DNA of 64,000 nucleotides from JANRLF01 sp033762815 (GTDB lineage: Bacteria > Bacteroidota > Bacteroidia > Chitinophagales > CAIOSU01): NCBI GenBank assembly GCA_033762815.1, contig JANRLF010000007.1, forward strand, positions 1-64,000. Direction: 5' to 3'. Positions within the stretch are counted from its first letter, which is position 1, and each line of letters opens with the position of its first letter. The position numbers and the translations under genes are program-made. Below the pieces are notes generated by a model. The model was not told the DNA's origin. It worked only from the letters and a program-made list of their open reading frames with translations, and searched no databases. This document shows positions 8,006-15,290 of the stretch, piece after piece.

Positions 8006-9136
8006 GTGACGTTCCAGATTGAAGTGACCGACCCCGCAACCAAAGCACGTGCGGGCGTATTGAGCACTGCCCACGGCGATATACCCACCCCCATTTTTAT
8101 GCCAGTAGGTACGGCAGGAAGTGTAAAAGGGGTACACATGGAAGAGTTGGAAAGGGACATAAGGGCGAAAATCATTTTGGGCAATACCTATCATTTGTTC
8201 CTGAGGCCCGGACTGGAAGTACTGCGGGCTGCAGGCGGGTTGCACCGATTTAACGGCTGGCAACACCCTATCTTGACCGATAGTGGTGGCTACCAAGTCT
8301 ACTCCTTGGCGGGTACCCGCAAAATAAAAGAAGAAGGCGTTGCCTTCCATTCGCATATTGACGGCTCAAGGCACTTTTTTACTCCTGAAGGGGTGATGGA
8401 TATCCAGCGCAGCATAGGTGCCGATATTATCATGGCATTCGATGAGTGTACGCCTTACCCATGCGAATACCGTTATGCCCAAAAGTCGATGCACATGACC
8501 CACCGATGGCTGCTGCGCTGTAAGGAACGGTTTAACAGCACGGAGCCTTTGTATGGGTATGAACAGACTTTGTTCCCCATAGTACAGGGCAGTACTTATA
8601 AAGACTTAAGAAGGGAGTCGGCAGCATATATCGCTTCCATGGACTTGAAGGGCAATGCCATCGGCGGTCTTTCCGTAGGCGAGCCTGCTGAGGAAATGTA
8701 TGCCATGACGGAAGTAGTTTGCGAAGTATTGCCTTGGGAAAAGCCCCGTTACCTGATGGGAGTAGGCACACCTGCCAATATACTGGAAAGCATTGCACTG
8801 GGCATCGATATGTTCGATTGTGTCATGCCCACCCGCAATGGCCGCAATGGCATGTTGTTCACTACGCAAGGCATTATCAATATCAGGAACAAGAAGTGGG
8901 AGCAGGATTTTTCGACCATTGATCCTGATAGTCCTGCTCCTACCAGCCGCATGCACACCAAGGCCTATCTAAGGCATTTGATGATTTCAGGCGAGCTACT
9001 GGGCATGCAACTGGCCAGCATCAATAACCTGGCCTTGTACCTATGGTTGGTTACCGAGGCAAGGCAACAGATACAGCAAGGCACTTTTGCCGTTTGGAAA
9101 GAACGTATGGTAAAACAATTGTCAGAAAGACTGTGA
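8006..9136 (+). CDS. tgt: tRNA-guanine transglycosylase (queuosine pathway)
   Basis: 376 residues from a GTG at 8006; the open frame reaches back to a TTG at 7958, but the GTG start gives the usual protein beginning. It exchanges guanine 34 of GUN-anticodon tRNAs for preQ1. Catalytic Asp92 (TDSGGYQ) and nucleophile Asp271 (FDCVMPTRNGR) are present, as are the substrate loops LSVGEP and MGVGTP. Oddly, the C-terminal zinc site is gone: where the family has Cys-x-Cys-x2-Cys and a later His, this protein has DPDSPAPTSRMHTKAYL and SINNLALY. queA of the same pathway is at 15.3 kb. The LptF/G permease gene starts inside its stop codon (TGATG). Confidence 0.93.
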   Translation: MTFQIEVTDPATKARAGVLSTAHGDIPTPIFMPVGTAGSVKGVHMEELERDIRAKIILGNTYHLFLRPGLEVLRAAGGLHRFNGWQHPILTDSGGYQVYSLAGTRKIKEEGVAFHSHIDGSRHFFTPEGVMDIQRSIGADIIMAFDECTPYPCEYRYAQKSMHMTHRWLLRCKERFNSTEPLYGYEQTLFPIVQGSTYKDLRRESAAYIASMDLKGNAIGGLSVGEPAEEMYAMTEVVCEVLPWEKPRYLMGVGTPANILESIALGIDMFDCVMPTRNGRNGMLFTTQGIINIRNKKWEQDFSTIDPDSPAPTSRMHTKAYLRHLMISGELLGMQLASINNLALYLWLVTEARQQIQQGTFAVWKERMVKQLSERL

Positions 9137-10215
9137 TGCTGAAGAAGCTGGATAGATATATTGTTCGCTCCTACCTGCAAACTTTCCTGTATGCTATTCT
9201 GCTTTTCACCTCGGTGGCCGTAGTAATCGACCTTTCCGAGAAAATAGACGATATCATCGAAAAAGGGGTGCCCTTTTCAAAAATAGTGGTGGACTATTAC
9301 CTCAACTTTATTCCTTACATCGATGCACTGCTGGCCCCGTTGTTCGTGTTCATCGCGGTCATTTTTTTCACTTCGCGCTTGGCTACCCGTACGGAGTTTA
9401 TCGCCATGCTGGCCAGTGGCATCAGCTTCCGCCGTATCCTGTATCCCTATATGATAGCAGCCAGCATTTGCGCAGCGGGTTTGTTTGCCGCCAACAACTT
9501 CATCGTTCCGCAAGCCAACAAAGGCAGGCTGGCCTTTGAATATGCCTACCTTAACAACAAGTTGAGGTTTTTTGCAAAAAACCTGCACATGCAGGTGCGC
9601 CGCGATCAATACATTTATATGGAAAACTATAGCAACAATGACAGTACGGGCTATAAGTTTTCTTACGAGGTGCTGAAAGATGGCAAACTGATATACAAGT
9701 TGCGGGCCGACCGTATACAATGGAAGGGCAAGACCCAAAAATGGTCGCTAAAGAACTATGTAGAACGGCGGTTTAGCCGGGAAGGCGAGCAACTGCGCAC
9801 GGGCAGCTACTTGGATACCTCTTTCTTGTTCAAGCCTAGCGACTTTGAAAAACGGGTGAGTTTGAAAGAGGAGATGAACTCCATTGAGCTAAAAAGGCAC
9901 ATTGATAAGCTGCTGGCACGTGGCGAAGACCAAGCGGTATTTTTCCAAATTGAGCTTAATAGGCGCCTTTCTGACCCAGCGGCCATCATTATCCTTACGC
10001 TGATAGGGGTTTCCATTGCCTCGCGCAAGGTGCGCGGCGGCTTGGGCATCCATCTGGTAGCGGGGTTCTTGCTGAGCGGGGTATATATTATTTTCATGCA
10101 ATTCTCCACCACCTTTTCTACCAATGCCAATTTGCCCCCCTTCCTGGGCGTATGGATACCCAACATCATCTTCGGCGGGCTGGCATTCTATCTGATTGGG
10201 AAGGCGCAGCAGTAA
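9136..10215 (+). CDS. LptF/LptG family permease (YjgP/YjgQ)
   Basis: 359 residues from the ATG at 9136, which overlaps the tgt stop codon (TGATG), so the two are translationally coupled. MLKKLDRYIVRSYLQTF is the typical family start. TM helices lie at about 15-35, 60-80 and 95-115, then a periplasmic beta-jellyroll part, and a C-terminal group of TM helices (about 275-355). LptF and LptG form the permease that, with the LptB ATPase, extracts lipopolysaccharide from the inner membrane; in many Bacteroidota single genes of this family stand alone. Which of the two it is cannot be told here. Confidence 0.88.
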   Translation: MLKKLDRYIVRSYLQTFLYAILLFTSVAVVIDLSEKIDDIIEKGVPFSKIVVDYYLNFIPYIDALLAPLFVFIAVIFFTSRLATRTEFIAMLASGISFRRILYPYMIAASICAAGLFAANNFIVPQANKGRLAFEYAYLNNKLRFFAKNLHMQVRRDQYIYMENYSNNDSTGYKFSYEVLKDGKLIYKLRADRIQWKGKTQKWSLKNYVERRFSREGEQLRTGSYLDTSFLFKPSDFEKRVSLKEEMNSIELKRHIDKLLARGEDQAVFFQIELNRRLSDPAAIIILTLIGVSIASRKVRGGLGIHLVAGFLLSGVYIIFMQFSTTFSTNANLPPFLGVWIPNIIFGGLAFYLIGKAQQ

Positions 10216-10257
10216 AGGGTACGGCTTCCCCAATAAATTCCTAATTATCACCACCTA

Positions 10258-10632
10258 TTACCAGTTCCCATCTTGACTTAACAATAAGGATATTCCCCCG
10301 TGATCAGATAACCATTGATGCGAATTTATATATTTTCCATCATTAGAAAATAAAATTTTATCCTTAACTTCTTTAAAGCTAGAAATTGATAATTCCAATC
10401 TGTAGCTGTTACTACCTAGAACCACAATACCTTTGTCTTCTGTGCTTGTAACAAACTCTAAACCAATTGATTTCTCTAAATTTAAAATACTATTTAAACT
10501 AATAAAATTCGTTTCTCCTTTTATCAGTTTGTCTATCTGCCTAGTTAATTCATCATATTCAGTAAAAGTCAAATTATATAATCTTATTAAAGGACAATCA
10601 GCCGAGCCTTTCTCAATAAAGTCAATAACCAT
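10258..10632 (-). CDS. Hypothetical 124-residue protein of a Bacteroidota family
   Basis: Soluble protein with the features IEKGSADCPLIRLYNLT near the start and HQWLSDHGGISLLLSQDG at the end. From memory, a family of uncharacterised Bacteroidota proteins shares this CPLIRLY beginning and a 'QWL ... ISLLLS.DG.W' ending, but I cannot name a domain. AT-rich. It lies just downstream, on the minus strand, of repeat copy C (10670-10736). Confidence 0.6.
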   Translation of the reverse strand: MVIDFIEKGSADCPLIRLYNLTFTEYDELTRQIDKLIKGETNFISLNSILNLEKSIGLEFVTSTEDKGIVVLGSNSYRLELSISSFKEVKDKILFSNDGKYINSHQWLSDHGGISLLLSQDGNW

Positions 10633-10669
10633 AGTTTGTAAAATTAGGTATAATAAGGATTATCCCCTT

Positions 10670-10736
10670 AACTCCTACTCGTCTCCTAACGAGTACGTAC
10701 GGACAGTGCGTTTGTAGACGGGGACGAGTGGCGGGG
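10670..10736. repeat. Hairpin repeat family, copy C (67 bp, short form)
   Basis: It begins AACTCCTACTCGTCTCC and ends GACGGGGACGAGTGGCGGGG. It matches both ends of the long copies A and B but lacks their central about 85 bp, as if deleted between the two GCGTCT/CCGTCT motifs. The left stem CTCGT...ACGAG is kept. It separates the 10258-10632 gene from the small-peptide cassette. Confidence 0.7.
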
Positions 10737-10770
10737 TTGTGTGGAAAACTAATATATTTAGGTTGATAAT

Positions 10771-10806
10771 TTTATTAGTCAGTTAAATTAGCACTTGTTA
10801 TTTTTG
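10771..10806 (+). promoter_or_regulatory. Candidate Bacteroidota-type promoter of the small-peptide cassette
   Basis: TATTTTTG at 10799-10806 fits the TAnnTTTG -7 element, with a T-rich TTTATTAG about 20 bp upstream as a weak -33 element. Transcription would start near 10813, about 14 bp before the first ATG. Motif-based only. Confidence 0.45.
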
Positions 10807-10826
10807 CTGTAAAAGAAACATCTATA

Positions 10827-10949
10827 ATGGCTAAAGATAAAACATATTCCAGTCCTTCACCAATAAGAAGGGATTATCCAAAACCGGAAACTGGCAAAAT
10901 CATGCCATCACGTCCTACCCCACCTCCTCCTCAACAACCTTCTAAATAA
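10827..10949 (+). CDS. Tiny proline/lysine-rich peptide (40 aa), cassette gene 1
   Basis: 40 codons from an ATG with a promoter-like motif just upstream. It begins MAKDKTYSSPSP and has the basic/proline-rich section PRPTPPPP near its end (PSRPTPPPPQQPSK). No hydrophobic segment. It is followed after 6 bp by another small gene with a similar MKDK beginning. Being AT-rich and in a tight three-gene order supports translation, but short frames like this occur by chance. Function unknown. Confidence 0.5.
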   Translation: MAKDKTYSSPSPIRRDYPKPETGKIMPSRPTPPPPQQPSK

Positions 10950-10955
10950 GCTGAA

Positions 10956-11093
10956 ATGAAAGATAAAAACAACAGCAAACCTTTACAAGGACGACTTCCG
11001 CATGATAAAATGGTGCGAATTGCAGGCGGAATGATGAAACCAATAAAACCACAATCACCTAGAGAAATCAAACAGCAATCAGATAAGAAATAA
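10956..11093 (+). CDS. Tiny basic peptide (45 aa), cassette gene 2
   Basis: 45 codons, starting MKDKNNSKPLQGRLPHDK, then VRIAGGMMKPIKPQSP and a lysine/glutamine-rich tail. Like the peptide before it, it is basic, proline-containing and soluble, and it shares the KDK start. It ends 9 bp before the membrane-protein gene. Unknown family; coding is inferred from spacing, composition and the partner genes. Confidence 0.5.
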   Translation: MKDKNNSKPLQGRLPHDKMVRIAGGMMKPIKPQSPREIKQQSDKK

Positions 11094-11102
11094 TAAAGTT
11101 GT

Positions 11103-11495
11103 ATGGATGATTTACACAAAAAGGAGATGGATCAGTTTCGGGCAGATCTCAAAGACATGAAGAGTTATAGTGAAAGCCAGTTTGACAAATTGATTATCAC
11201 GGTGTCTTCTGGTGCAATAGGAGTTACTTTAGCCTTTGTAAAAGATATTCAAGAATTATCATTTCACGCTGATTTAATACTACTAAAGATATCCCTAATT
11301 GCATTTTCGCTAGCAATAGCTTCGAATCTGATTTCGCATTATACTGCTATAAAGGTTGTTGAGTATGAGAACAAAGGGGATGAAGTCAGAAGTGATAATT
11401 ATAACTCTTGGACACGTCGCTTCAACAATATCTCTATTGGATGTGTCATAATAGGAATTGTTGTTTTAGTTTTCTTTTTTTGTTATATACTCTAA
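11103..11495 (+). CDS. Small membrane protein with three TM helices (unknown), cassette gene 3
   Basis: 130 residues. A charged N-terminal helix (MDDLHKKEMDQFRADLKD, to about residue 30) precedes TM1 (about 31-48, IITVSSGAIGVTLAFV), TM2 (about 58-80), a polar stretch of about 25 residues and TM3 (about 108-129). The plan of a paired TM hairpin, soluble segment and last helix recalls the SLATT type of small membrane effectors, and it matches the protein at 36252-36713. That similarity is in topology only. Third gene of the cassette at 10.8-11.5 kb, followed 15 bp later by repeat copy D. Confidence 0.65.
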   Translation: MDDLHKKEMDQFRADLKDMKSYSESQFDKLIITVSSGAIGVTLAFVKDIQELSFHADLILLKISLIAFSLAIASNLISHYTAIKVVEYENKGDEVRSDNYNSWTRRFNNISIGCVIIGIVVLVFFFCYIL

Positions 11496-11509
11496 TCACT
11501 TACCCCCTA

Positions 11510-11570
11510 AACTCCTACTCGTCTCCACACGAGTACGCAAAGGGACAGTGCGTCTCCAGGCGGGGACGAT
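11510..11570. repeat. Hairpin repeat family, copy D (61 bp, short form)
   Basis: It begins AACTCCTACTCGTCTCC like copy C and keeps ACGAGTACG, GGACAGTGCGTCTCCAG and GCGGGGACGA. It lacks the centre of the long copies, as copy C does, and a few more bases at its right end. It directly follows the cassette gene at 11103-11495, so copies C and D bracket the cassette as direct repeats. Confidence 0.65.
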
Positions 11571-11598
11571 TAGGTCTAAAATTGATAATAATATATCA

Positions 11599-12567
11599 TT
11601 AAAAGAAAATAGGGTGCACCTTTACCTTGTCCACGGGATTGAATTCTACTGCGGGAAAAGGCACTTTGATAACGTTGATGACATTGAACAGGCTTTTCAG
11701 TACTGGCGATCGGGTTTTTATTTTGGTGAAATCAACATCCATGGAAAGATAAAACTGTGGGTAGCGGCGCACGTCGGTTCGGTCAACAACATTCGCAGGG
11801 TCGCAGTCCAACACGTCCGTATTGCTGTCCTTGCACCATCTGTTTTCAAATCCCCCGTACAAGCCATTGGCACCATAGCCAACGGAAACGCAAATCCACT
11901 TGGGGAATTTTGTCGGTTTCTTGATAAAAGAGCCAATACTCACTGATGCCCAAGTGGTAATGGCATTATAATCTTTCAGGAAAAGCTCGACGGCGGTATT
12001 GCCGAAAAGGTCTTTTGCCCTAGGCCTAAGGTCGTCAGGGTAACTTTGTGGGAACGCTGAAATTTTGAGCGTGATGCGCTGTTCTTTCCAAGCAAGCTCC
12101 TGCCCTATTACCATCATCGAACCGGCGGTATTGGCCAATATATCATATCCGCTAAAGCCCCATTTTTCGGAAAATCCATCCAAAATTTCAATGGAAGTCT
12201 GCAAGAAAGCACCTGTCATCCCCCCTATCCAAATAGCTTGGCGCTCTTTCATCCCCGTCCAGCGGAAAATGCCCGTGGCCCAGCGGCTTTCAACGTAAGA
12301 AGAATAAATGTGCCCACATTTGTCAATGCCCATCCACTCCTTGCTATCATTGAAAAAATGGAAGCGCGAGCGCGGATAGCCTTTATACCAATACTCATTG
12401 AGCACCACCAAGGCACCGGTATATATGCCCACGGTACTGCCACCGGCAATCCAAACCTTGGTTTTGTTCAAAGTGGTATCGGGGCGAAAAAAGGGCCGCT
12501 TGGCTTGGGCAGATACCCCATGGACGATAAATAGGAGCAAAATGAGCAAGAGGAACACGTGCCGCAT
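11599..12567 (-). CDS. DUF2279 family envelope protein
   Basis: 322 residues with a signal peptide (MRHVFLLLILLLFIVHGVSA). The body matches the DUF2279 family (related to the YfiM lipoproteins): WIAGGSTVGIYTGALVVLNEYWY, a DKCGHIYSSY segment with conserved His, and FSGYDILANTAGSM. It probably sits in the periplasm or outer membrane; no function is established. Stand-alone minus-strand gene, with its 3' end next to repeat copy D. Confidence 0.75.
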   Translation of the reverse strand: MRHVFLLLILLLFIVHGVSAQAKRPFFRPDTTLNKTKVWIAGGSTVGIYTGALVVLNEYWYKGYPRSRFHFFNDSKEWMGIDKCGHIYSSYVESRWATGIFRWTGMKERQAIWIGGMTGAFLQTSIEILDGFSEKWGFSGYDILANTAGSMMVIGQELAWKEQRITLKISAFPQSYPDDLRPRAKDLFGNTAVELFLKDYNAITTWASVSIGSFIKKPTKFPKWICVSVGYGANGLYGGFENRWCKDSNTDVLDCDPANVVDRTDVRRYPQFYLSMDVDFTKIKTRSPVLKSLFNVINVIKVPFPAVEFNPVDKVKVHPIFF

Positions 12568-12719
12568 GGTAGCAACAAATTAAGCAATGTTTGCCGATAT
12601 GTATCCACAAGGCATAGTTAATGGAATTGTTAATTTTGATGGATGCCTTAAAATATTGCTAGCCTCCTTTCGTTCCAAGGGCTATTACAGGTATATTTAA
12701 CAAAAAAAACTTCCTACTT

Positions 12720-13514
12720 ATGAGGACCAACCATGAAATAGATTACAAAATTTACGGAGAAGAAATGCAGTGCGTGGAGGTGGAGCTTGACCCACAGGAA
12801 ACGGTGATAGCAGAAGCGGGCGCATTTATGTACAAAGATGCCCCTATACAGATGCAGACCATTTTTGGCGATGGCAGCCAAAGCAACAGCGGCGGCTTTA
12901 TGGGCAAGCTTTTTTCAGCCGGAAAAAGGTTACTGACCGGTGAAAGCCTTTTCATGACCGCCTATACCCACACCGGCGCAGGCAAGGCAAGGGTGGCCTT
13001 CGCATCACCTTATCCGGGCCGCATTATTGCCATGGACTTGCAGCAGTTGGATAACTATATCGTTTGCCAAAAAGATGCTTTTCTGTGTGCCGCAAAGGGA
13101 GTATCGGTAGGTATTCAGTTTCAACGTAAGCTGGGCACAGGCCTATTCGGCGGCGAGGGCTTTATCATGCAGAAGTTGGAAGGTGACGGTATGGCCTTTG
13201 TACATGCAGGTGGCCATATCATTGAGCGCGAACTGGCCCCCGGTGAAACCTTGCACATTGACACGGGCTGTGTAGTGGCCTATACCCGAAACATTGATTT
13301 CGATATCCAGATGGTGGGCGGCATCCGCAATACCTTGTTTGGTGGCGAAGGTTTCTTCTTTGCCGTGCTGCGTGGCCCAGGCAAGGTATGGTTGCAAACA
13401 TTGCCAATATCAAGATTGGCTTCCAGAATTGTATCGTATGGCGGAGTTGGCGGTGGCAGAAAAGAGGAAGGCAGCATCTTGGGCGGCCTTGGCAACTTGC
13501 TTGATGGTGATTGA
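12720..13514 (+). CDS. AIM24/TIGR00266 family protein
   Basis: 264 residues, with the family landmarks YKIYGEEMQCVEVELDP at the start, EAGAFMYKD, GEGFIMQKLEGDG, HIDTGCVVAYT and the glycine-rich FGGEGFFFAVLRGPGKVWLQT. Members fold as a trimeric double-psi/beta-prism related to mitochondrial AIM24; their bacterial role is not known. It is followed at 13550 by a strong hairpin, probably its terminator. Confidence 0.85.
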   Translation: MRTNHEIDYKIYGEEMQCVEVELDPQETVIAEAGAFMYKDAPIQMQTIFGDGSQSNSGGFMGKLFSAGKRLLTGESLFMTAYTHTGAGKARVAFASPYPGRIIAMDLQQLDNYIVCQKDAFLCAAKGVSVGIQFQRKLGTGLFGGEGFIMQKLEGDGMAFVHAGGHIIERELAPGETLHIDTGCVVAYTRNIDFDIQMVGGIRNTLFGGEGFFFAVLRGPGKVWLQTLPISRLASRIVSYGGVGGGRKEEGSILGGLGNLLDGD

Positions 13515-13549
13515 TATTAGTAGGAACCTTATATCTAATTCCACAGAAA

Positions 13550-13582
13550 AAATCCCGACAAAGAGTTTTCAGGTCGGGATTT
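13550..13582 (+). terminator. Hairpin after the AIM24-family gene
   Basis: A 10-bp perfect stem AAATCCCGAC / GTCGGGATTT with a 13-nt loop, 35 bp after the stop codon. Part of the loop and stem (GAGTTTTCAGGTCGGGA) is similar to the right end of the 300-bp inverted repeat beginning at 13600, so it may also be a fragment of that element. No strong T run follows. Confidence 0.55.
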
Positions 13583-13599
13583 GTGGGGTAGAAAGTTCT

Positions 13600-13900
13600 A
13601 GCTATATTCTATACAAAAGAAGGGTCAATAAACTTAAAAACCTCTTTGGGGGGTATATACTCACAAAAATTAGGTGTACCATTCTACCCGCTTTCTTTTC
13701 TCCGCAAAAGAAAGCTTGGCAAAGAAAGCTCCCCGACGGAGTGTTCAGTCCACCCATCTAAGCCTAGGTGCCTTGCGTTTTTATGTTCGGCATCCGCTTA
13801 GGCTAGGCGAACGAAAAACGCTTTACCGGCACCTTCAGCTTGATGGGTACCCGTCCTGAAAACTCCATGTCGGGATTCTTTTAAATCGACTAAAAGAAAG
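13600..13900 (+). repeat. 300-bp inverted repeat, left copy
   Basis: This segment recurs in inverted orientation at 18086-18383 with about 85-90% identity by eye, strongest over 13690-13900. Its centre (13753-13847) is a long imperfect palindrome: CCCATC, AGC, GGTGCC, CGTTTTT and TTCG on the left pair with CGAA, AAAAACG, GGCACC, GCT and GATGGG on the right. A smaller hairpin CTTTCTTTT-ctccgc-AAAAGAAAG lies before it. A 155-codon open frame crosses the region but starts inside the AIM24 gene in another frame, so it is not believed. No transposase is present; it could be a MITE-like element. It fills most of the gene-free stretch 13515-13942. Confidence 0.8.
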
Positions 13901-13920
13901 GTACTTTTTATTTATACATG

Positions 13921-13940
13921 AAGCCCCTATCAAGGGGCTT
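13921..13940 (-). terminator. Terminator-like hairpin of the MacB-type permease gene
   Basis: AAGCCCCT-atca-AGGGGCTT, an 8-bp perfect stem 2 bp after the stop of the minus-strand permease gene. No T run follows, so termination may be weak. Confidence 0.65.
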
Positions 13941-13942
13941 CG

Positions 13943-15214
13943 CTATTTGGAGCGGATAGCATCAACGGGCTTCATCCTTGATGCTACGAAAGCTGGAATA
14001 AATCCGAAAATAATGCCCAGTATAATGGAAATACTAAGCCCGATGGAGACATTTTTAGCAGTCAACAGAAAGTCGAAATCCATGTCATAATATTGCCGCA
14101 TCAAATATCCCAGCACATACGATTCTACCATAACCGCGATAAGGCCAATCAATCCGCCCAATAAACAAAGCACCACCGCCTCCACTAAAAACTCCAGCAA
14201 AATAAAGGTACGCTTGGCGCCCAAGGCCTTTTTGATGCCGATAATATTGGTACGCTCCTTCACGCTTACGAACATGATATTGGCGATGCCAAACCCACCC
14301 ACCAATATGGAAAAGCCACCTATGAGGAAACCCGCAAAGGCCACTACCCCAAAGATGATATTGAGTACCCCTGAAATAAGGCTCAACTCGTTCACGGCAA
14401 AGTTGTCCTCTTCTACCGGCCGCAGTTTACGTACATTCCGCATCACGCTCCTTATTTCCTGGCGCAGGTCTTCGGTAGTCACTCCAGGCTTTGCTTTAAC
14501 GGCAATAAAAGGCTCCACGTTGCCCCGTCTCAGGTCCACCATCGTTTTAATGAAGTTGTAAGGCACTATCACATCATCATCGGCGCTCCAGCCAATAATG
14601 TCCTCCCCTTCTTTCTTCAAAATGCCCACCACGGTTACTTCCCTGCCCATTATCTTCATGCTTTTGCCAACAATATTGGTTTGCCGTGGGAAAAGCTCTT
14701 CTGCCACCTTTGCCCCGACAATAGCGATAGGCGCCCCCCTTTGCGATTCGGGTTGGGTGAAATACCTTCCATAAACAAGGTCAAGCGTTTTTATCTCGTT
14801 ATATTCATGGCTTACGGAAAGGATAGTTACGTTTTCTATAGAATTACTGCCGCTTTTAATGGTCTTTCCCGGCAGGAAAAGCATCATGGCAACGCCATCG
14901 GACAGCGTAAGCCTATCGTTCAATACCTTGTATTCGTCATATTTGGCAATGGGGCGGCTAATATACTTCCACCACGACTTGCTGGGGTCTTCGTTCCATG
15001 GAAACTTCTGTACGTACAGCACATTGTCGCCCAGCTTGCCCAAACTGCCCCTGATATTCGCTTCTAAAGAATCAACTGCCGTAAGCACGGAAATGATACA
15101 GAATATACCGATGGTAATTCCCAGGAGTGAAAGGAAGGCCCTCAGGCGATTGCCCATAATTTCCTGAAAGGCAATAATTACGCTCTCCCTGAAGAGTTTA
15201 GAGAAAACCCGCAT
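13943..15214 (-). CDS. ABC transporter permease, MacB/FtsX type
   Basis: 423 residues from the ATG at 15214; earlier in-frame starts exist but this one gives the family beginning (RVFSKLFRESVIIAFQEI). One TM helix (about 22-45, GITIGIFCIISVLTA), a large periplasmic domain (46-270), then three C-terminal TM helices with the FtsX signature (ANIMFVSVKERTNIIGIKKALGAK). This is the MacB-type mechanotransmission fold, used for lipoprotein, peptide or drug export. The ATPase is probably the LolD-like gene at 17336-18058 in the same repeat-bracketed block, though three other genes lie between. Its promoter TATATTTG ends 4 bp before the ATG, so the mRNA is nearly leaderless. Confidence 0.85.
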   Translation of the reverse strand: MRVFSKLFRESVIIAFQEIMGNRLRAFLSLLGITIGIFCIISVLTAVDSLEANIRGSLGKLGDNVLYVQKFPWNEDPSKSWWKYISRPIAKYDEYKVLNDRLTLSDGVAMMLFLPGKTIKSGSNSIENVTILSVSHEYNEIKTLDLVYGRYFTQPESQRGAPIAIVGAKVAEELFPRQTNIVGKSMKIMGREVTVVGILKKEGEDIIGWSADDDVIVPYNFIKTMVDLRRGNVEPFIAVKAKPGVTTEDLRQEIRSVMRNVRKLRPVEEDNFAVNELSLISGVLNIIFGVVAFAGFLIGGFSILVGGFGIANIMFVSVKERTNIIGIKKALGAKRTFILLEFLVEAVVLCLLGGLIGLIAVMVESYVLGYLMRQYYDMDFDFLLTAKNVSIGLSISIILGIIFGFIPAFVASRMKPVDAIRSK

Positions 15215-15218
15215 GAAA

Positions 15219-15266
15219 CAAATATAGCCTATTTTTTCCCCGTTCGGGCTAAATAGTCTATTTTTG
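15219..15266. promoter_or_regulatory. Compact divergent promoter pair between the MacB-type permease and queA
   Basis: Both strands carry the Bacteroidota -7 consensus TAnnTTTG: TATATTTG on the minus strand (15226-15219) for the permease, and TATTTTTG on the plus strand (15259-15266) for queA. The start codons at 15214 and 15291 are 76 bp apart, so the two -33 regions share the bases between. Motif-based. Confidence 0.6.
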
Positions 15267-15290
15267 CACCTCAAAACTGAACAGCGCCGC

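Noticed and set aside
10670..11570. Repeat copies C and D as integron attC sites around a gene cassette
   Set aside because: The hairpin arms do not show the attC core sites (RYYYAAC and GTTRRRY in inverted position) and no integrase is present in the window.
13294..13761. 155-residue plus-strand frame extending from the AIM24 gene into the inverted repeat
   Set aside because: It begins inside the AIM24 gene in another frame and crosses its stop and hairpin; not conserved as protein.
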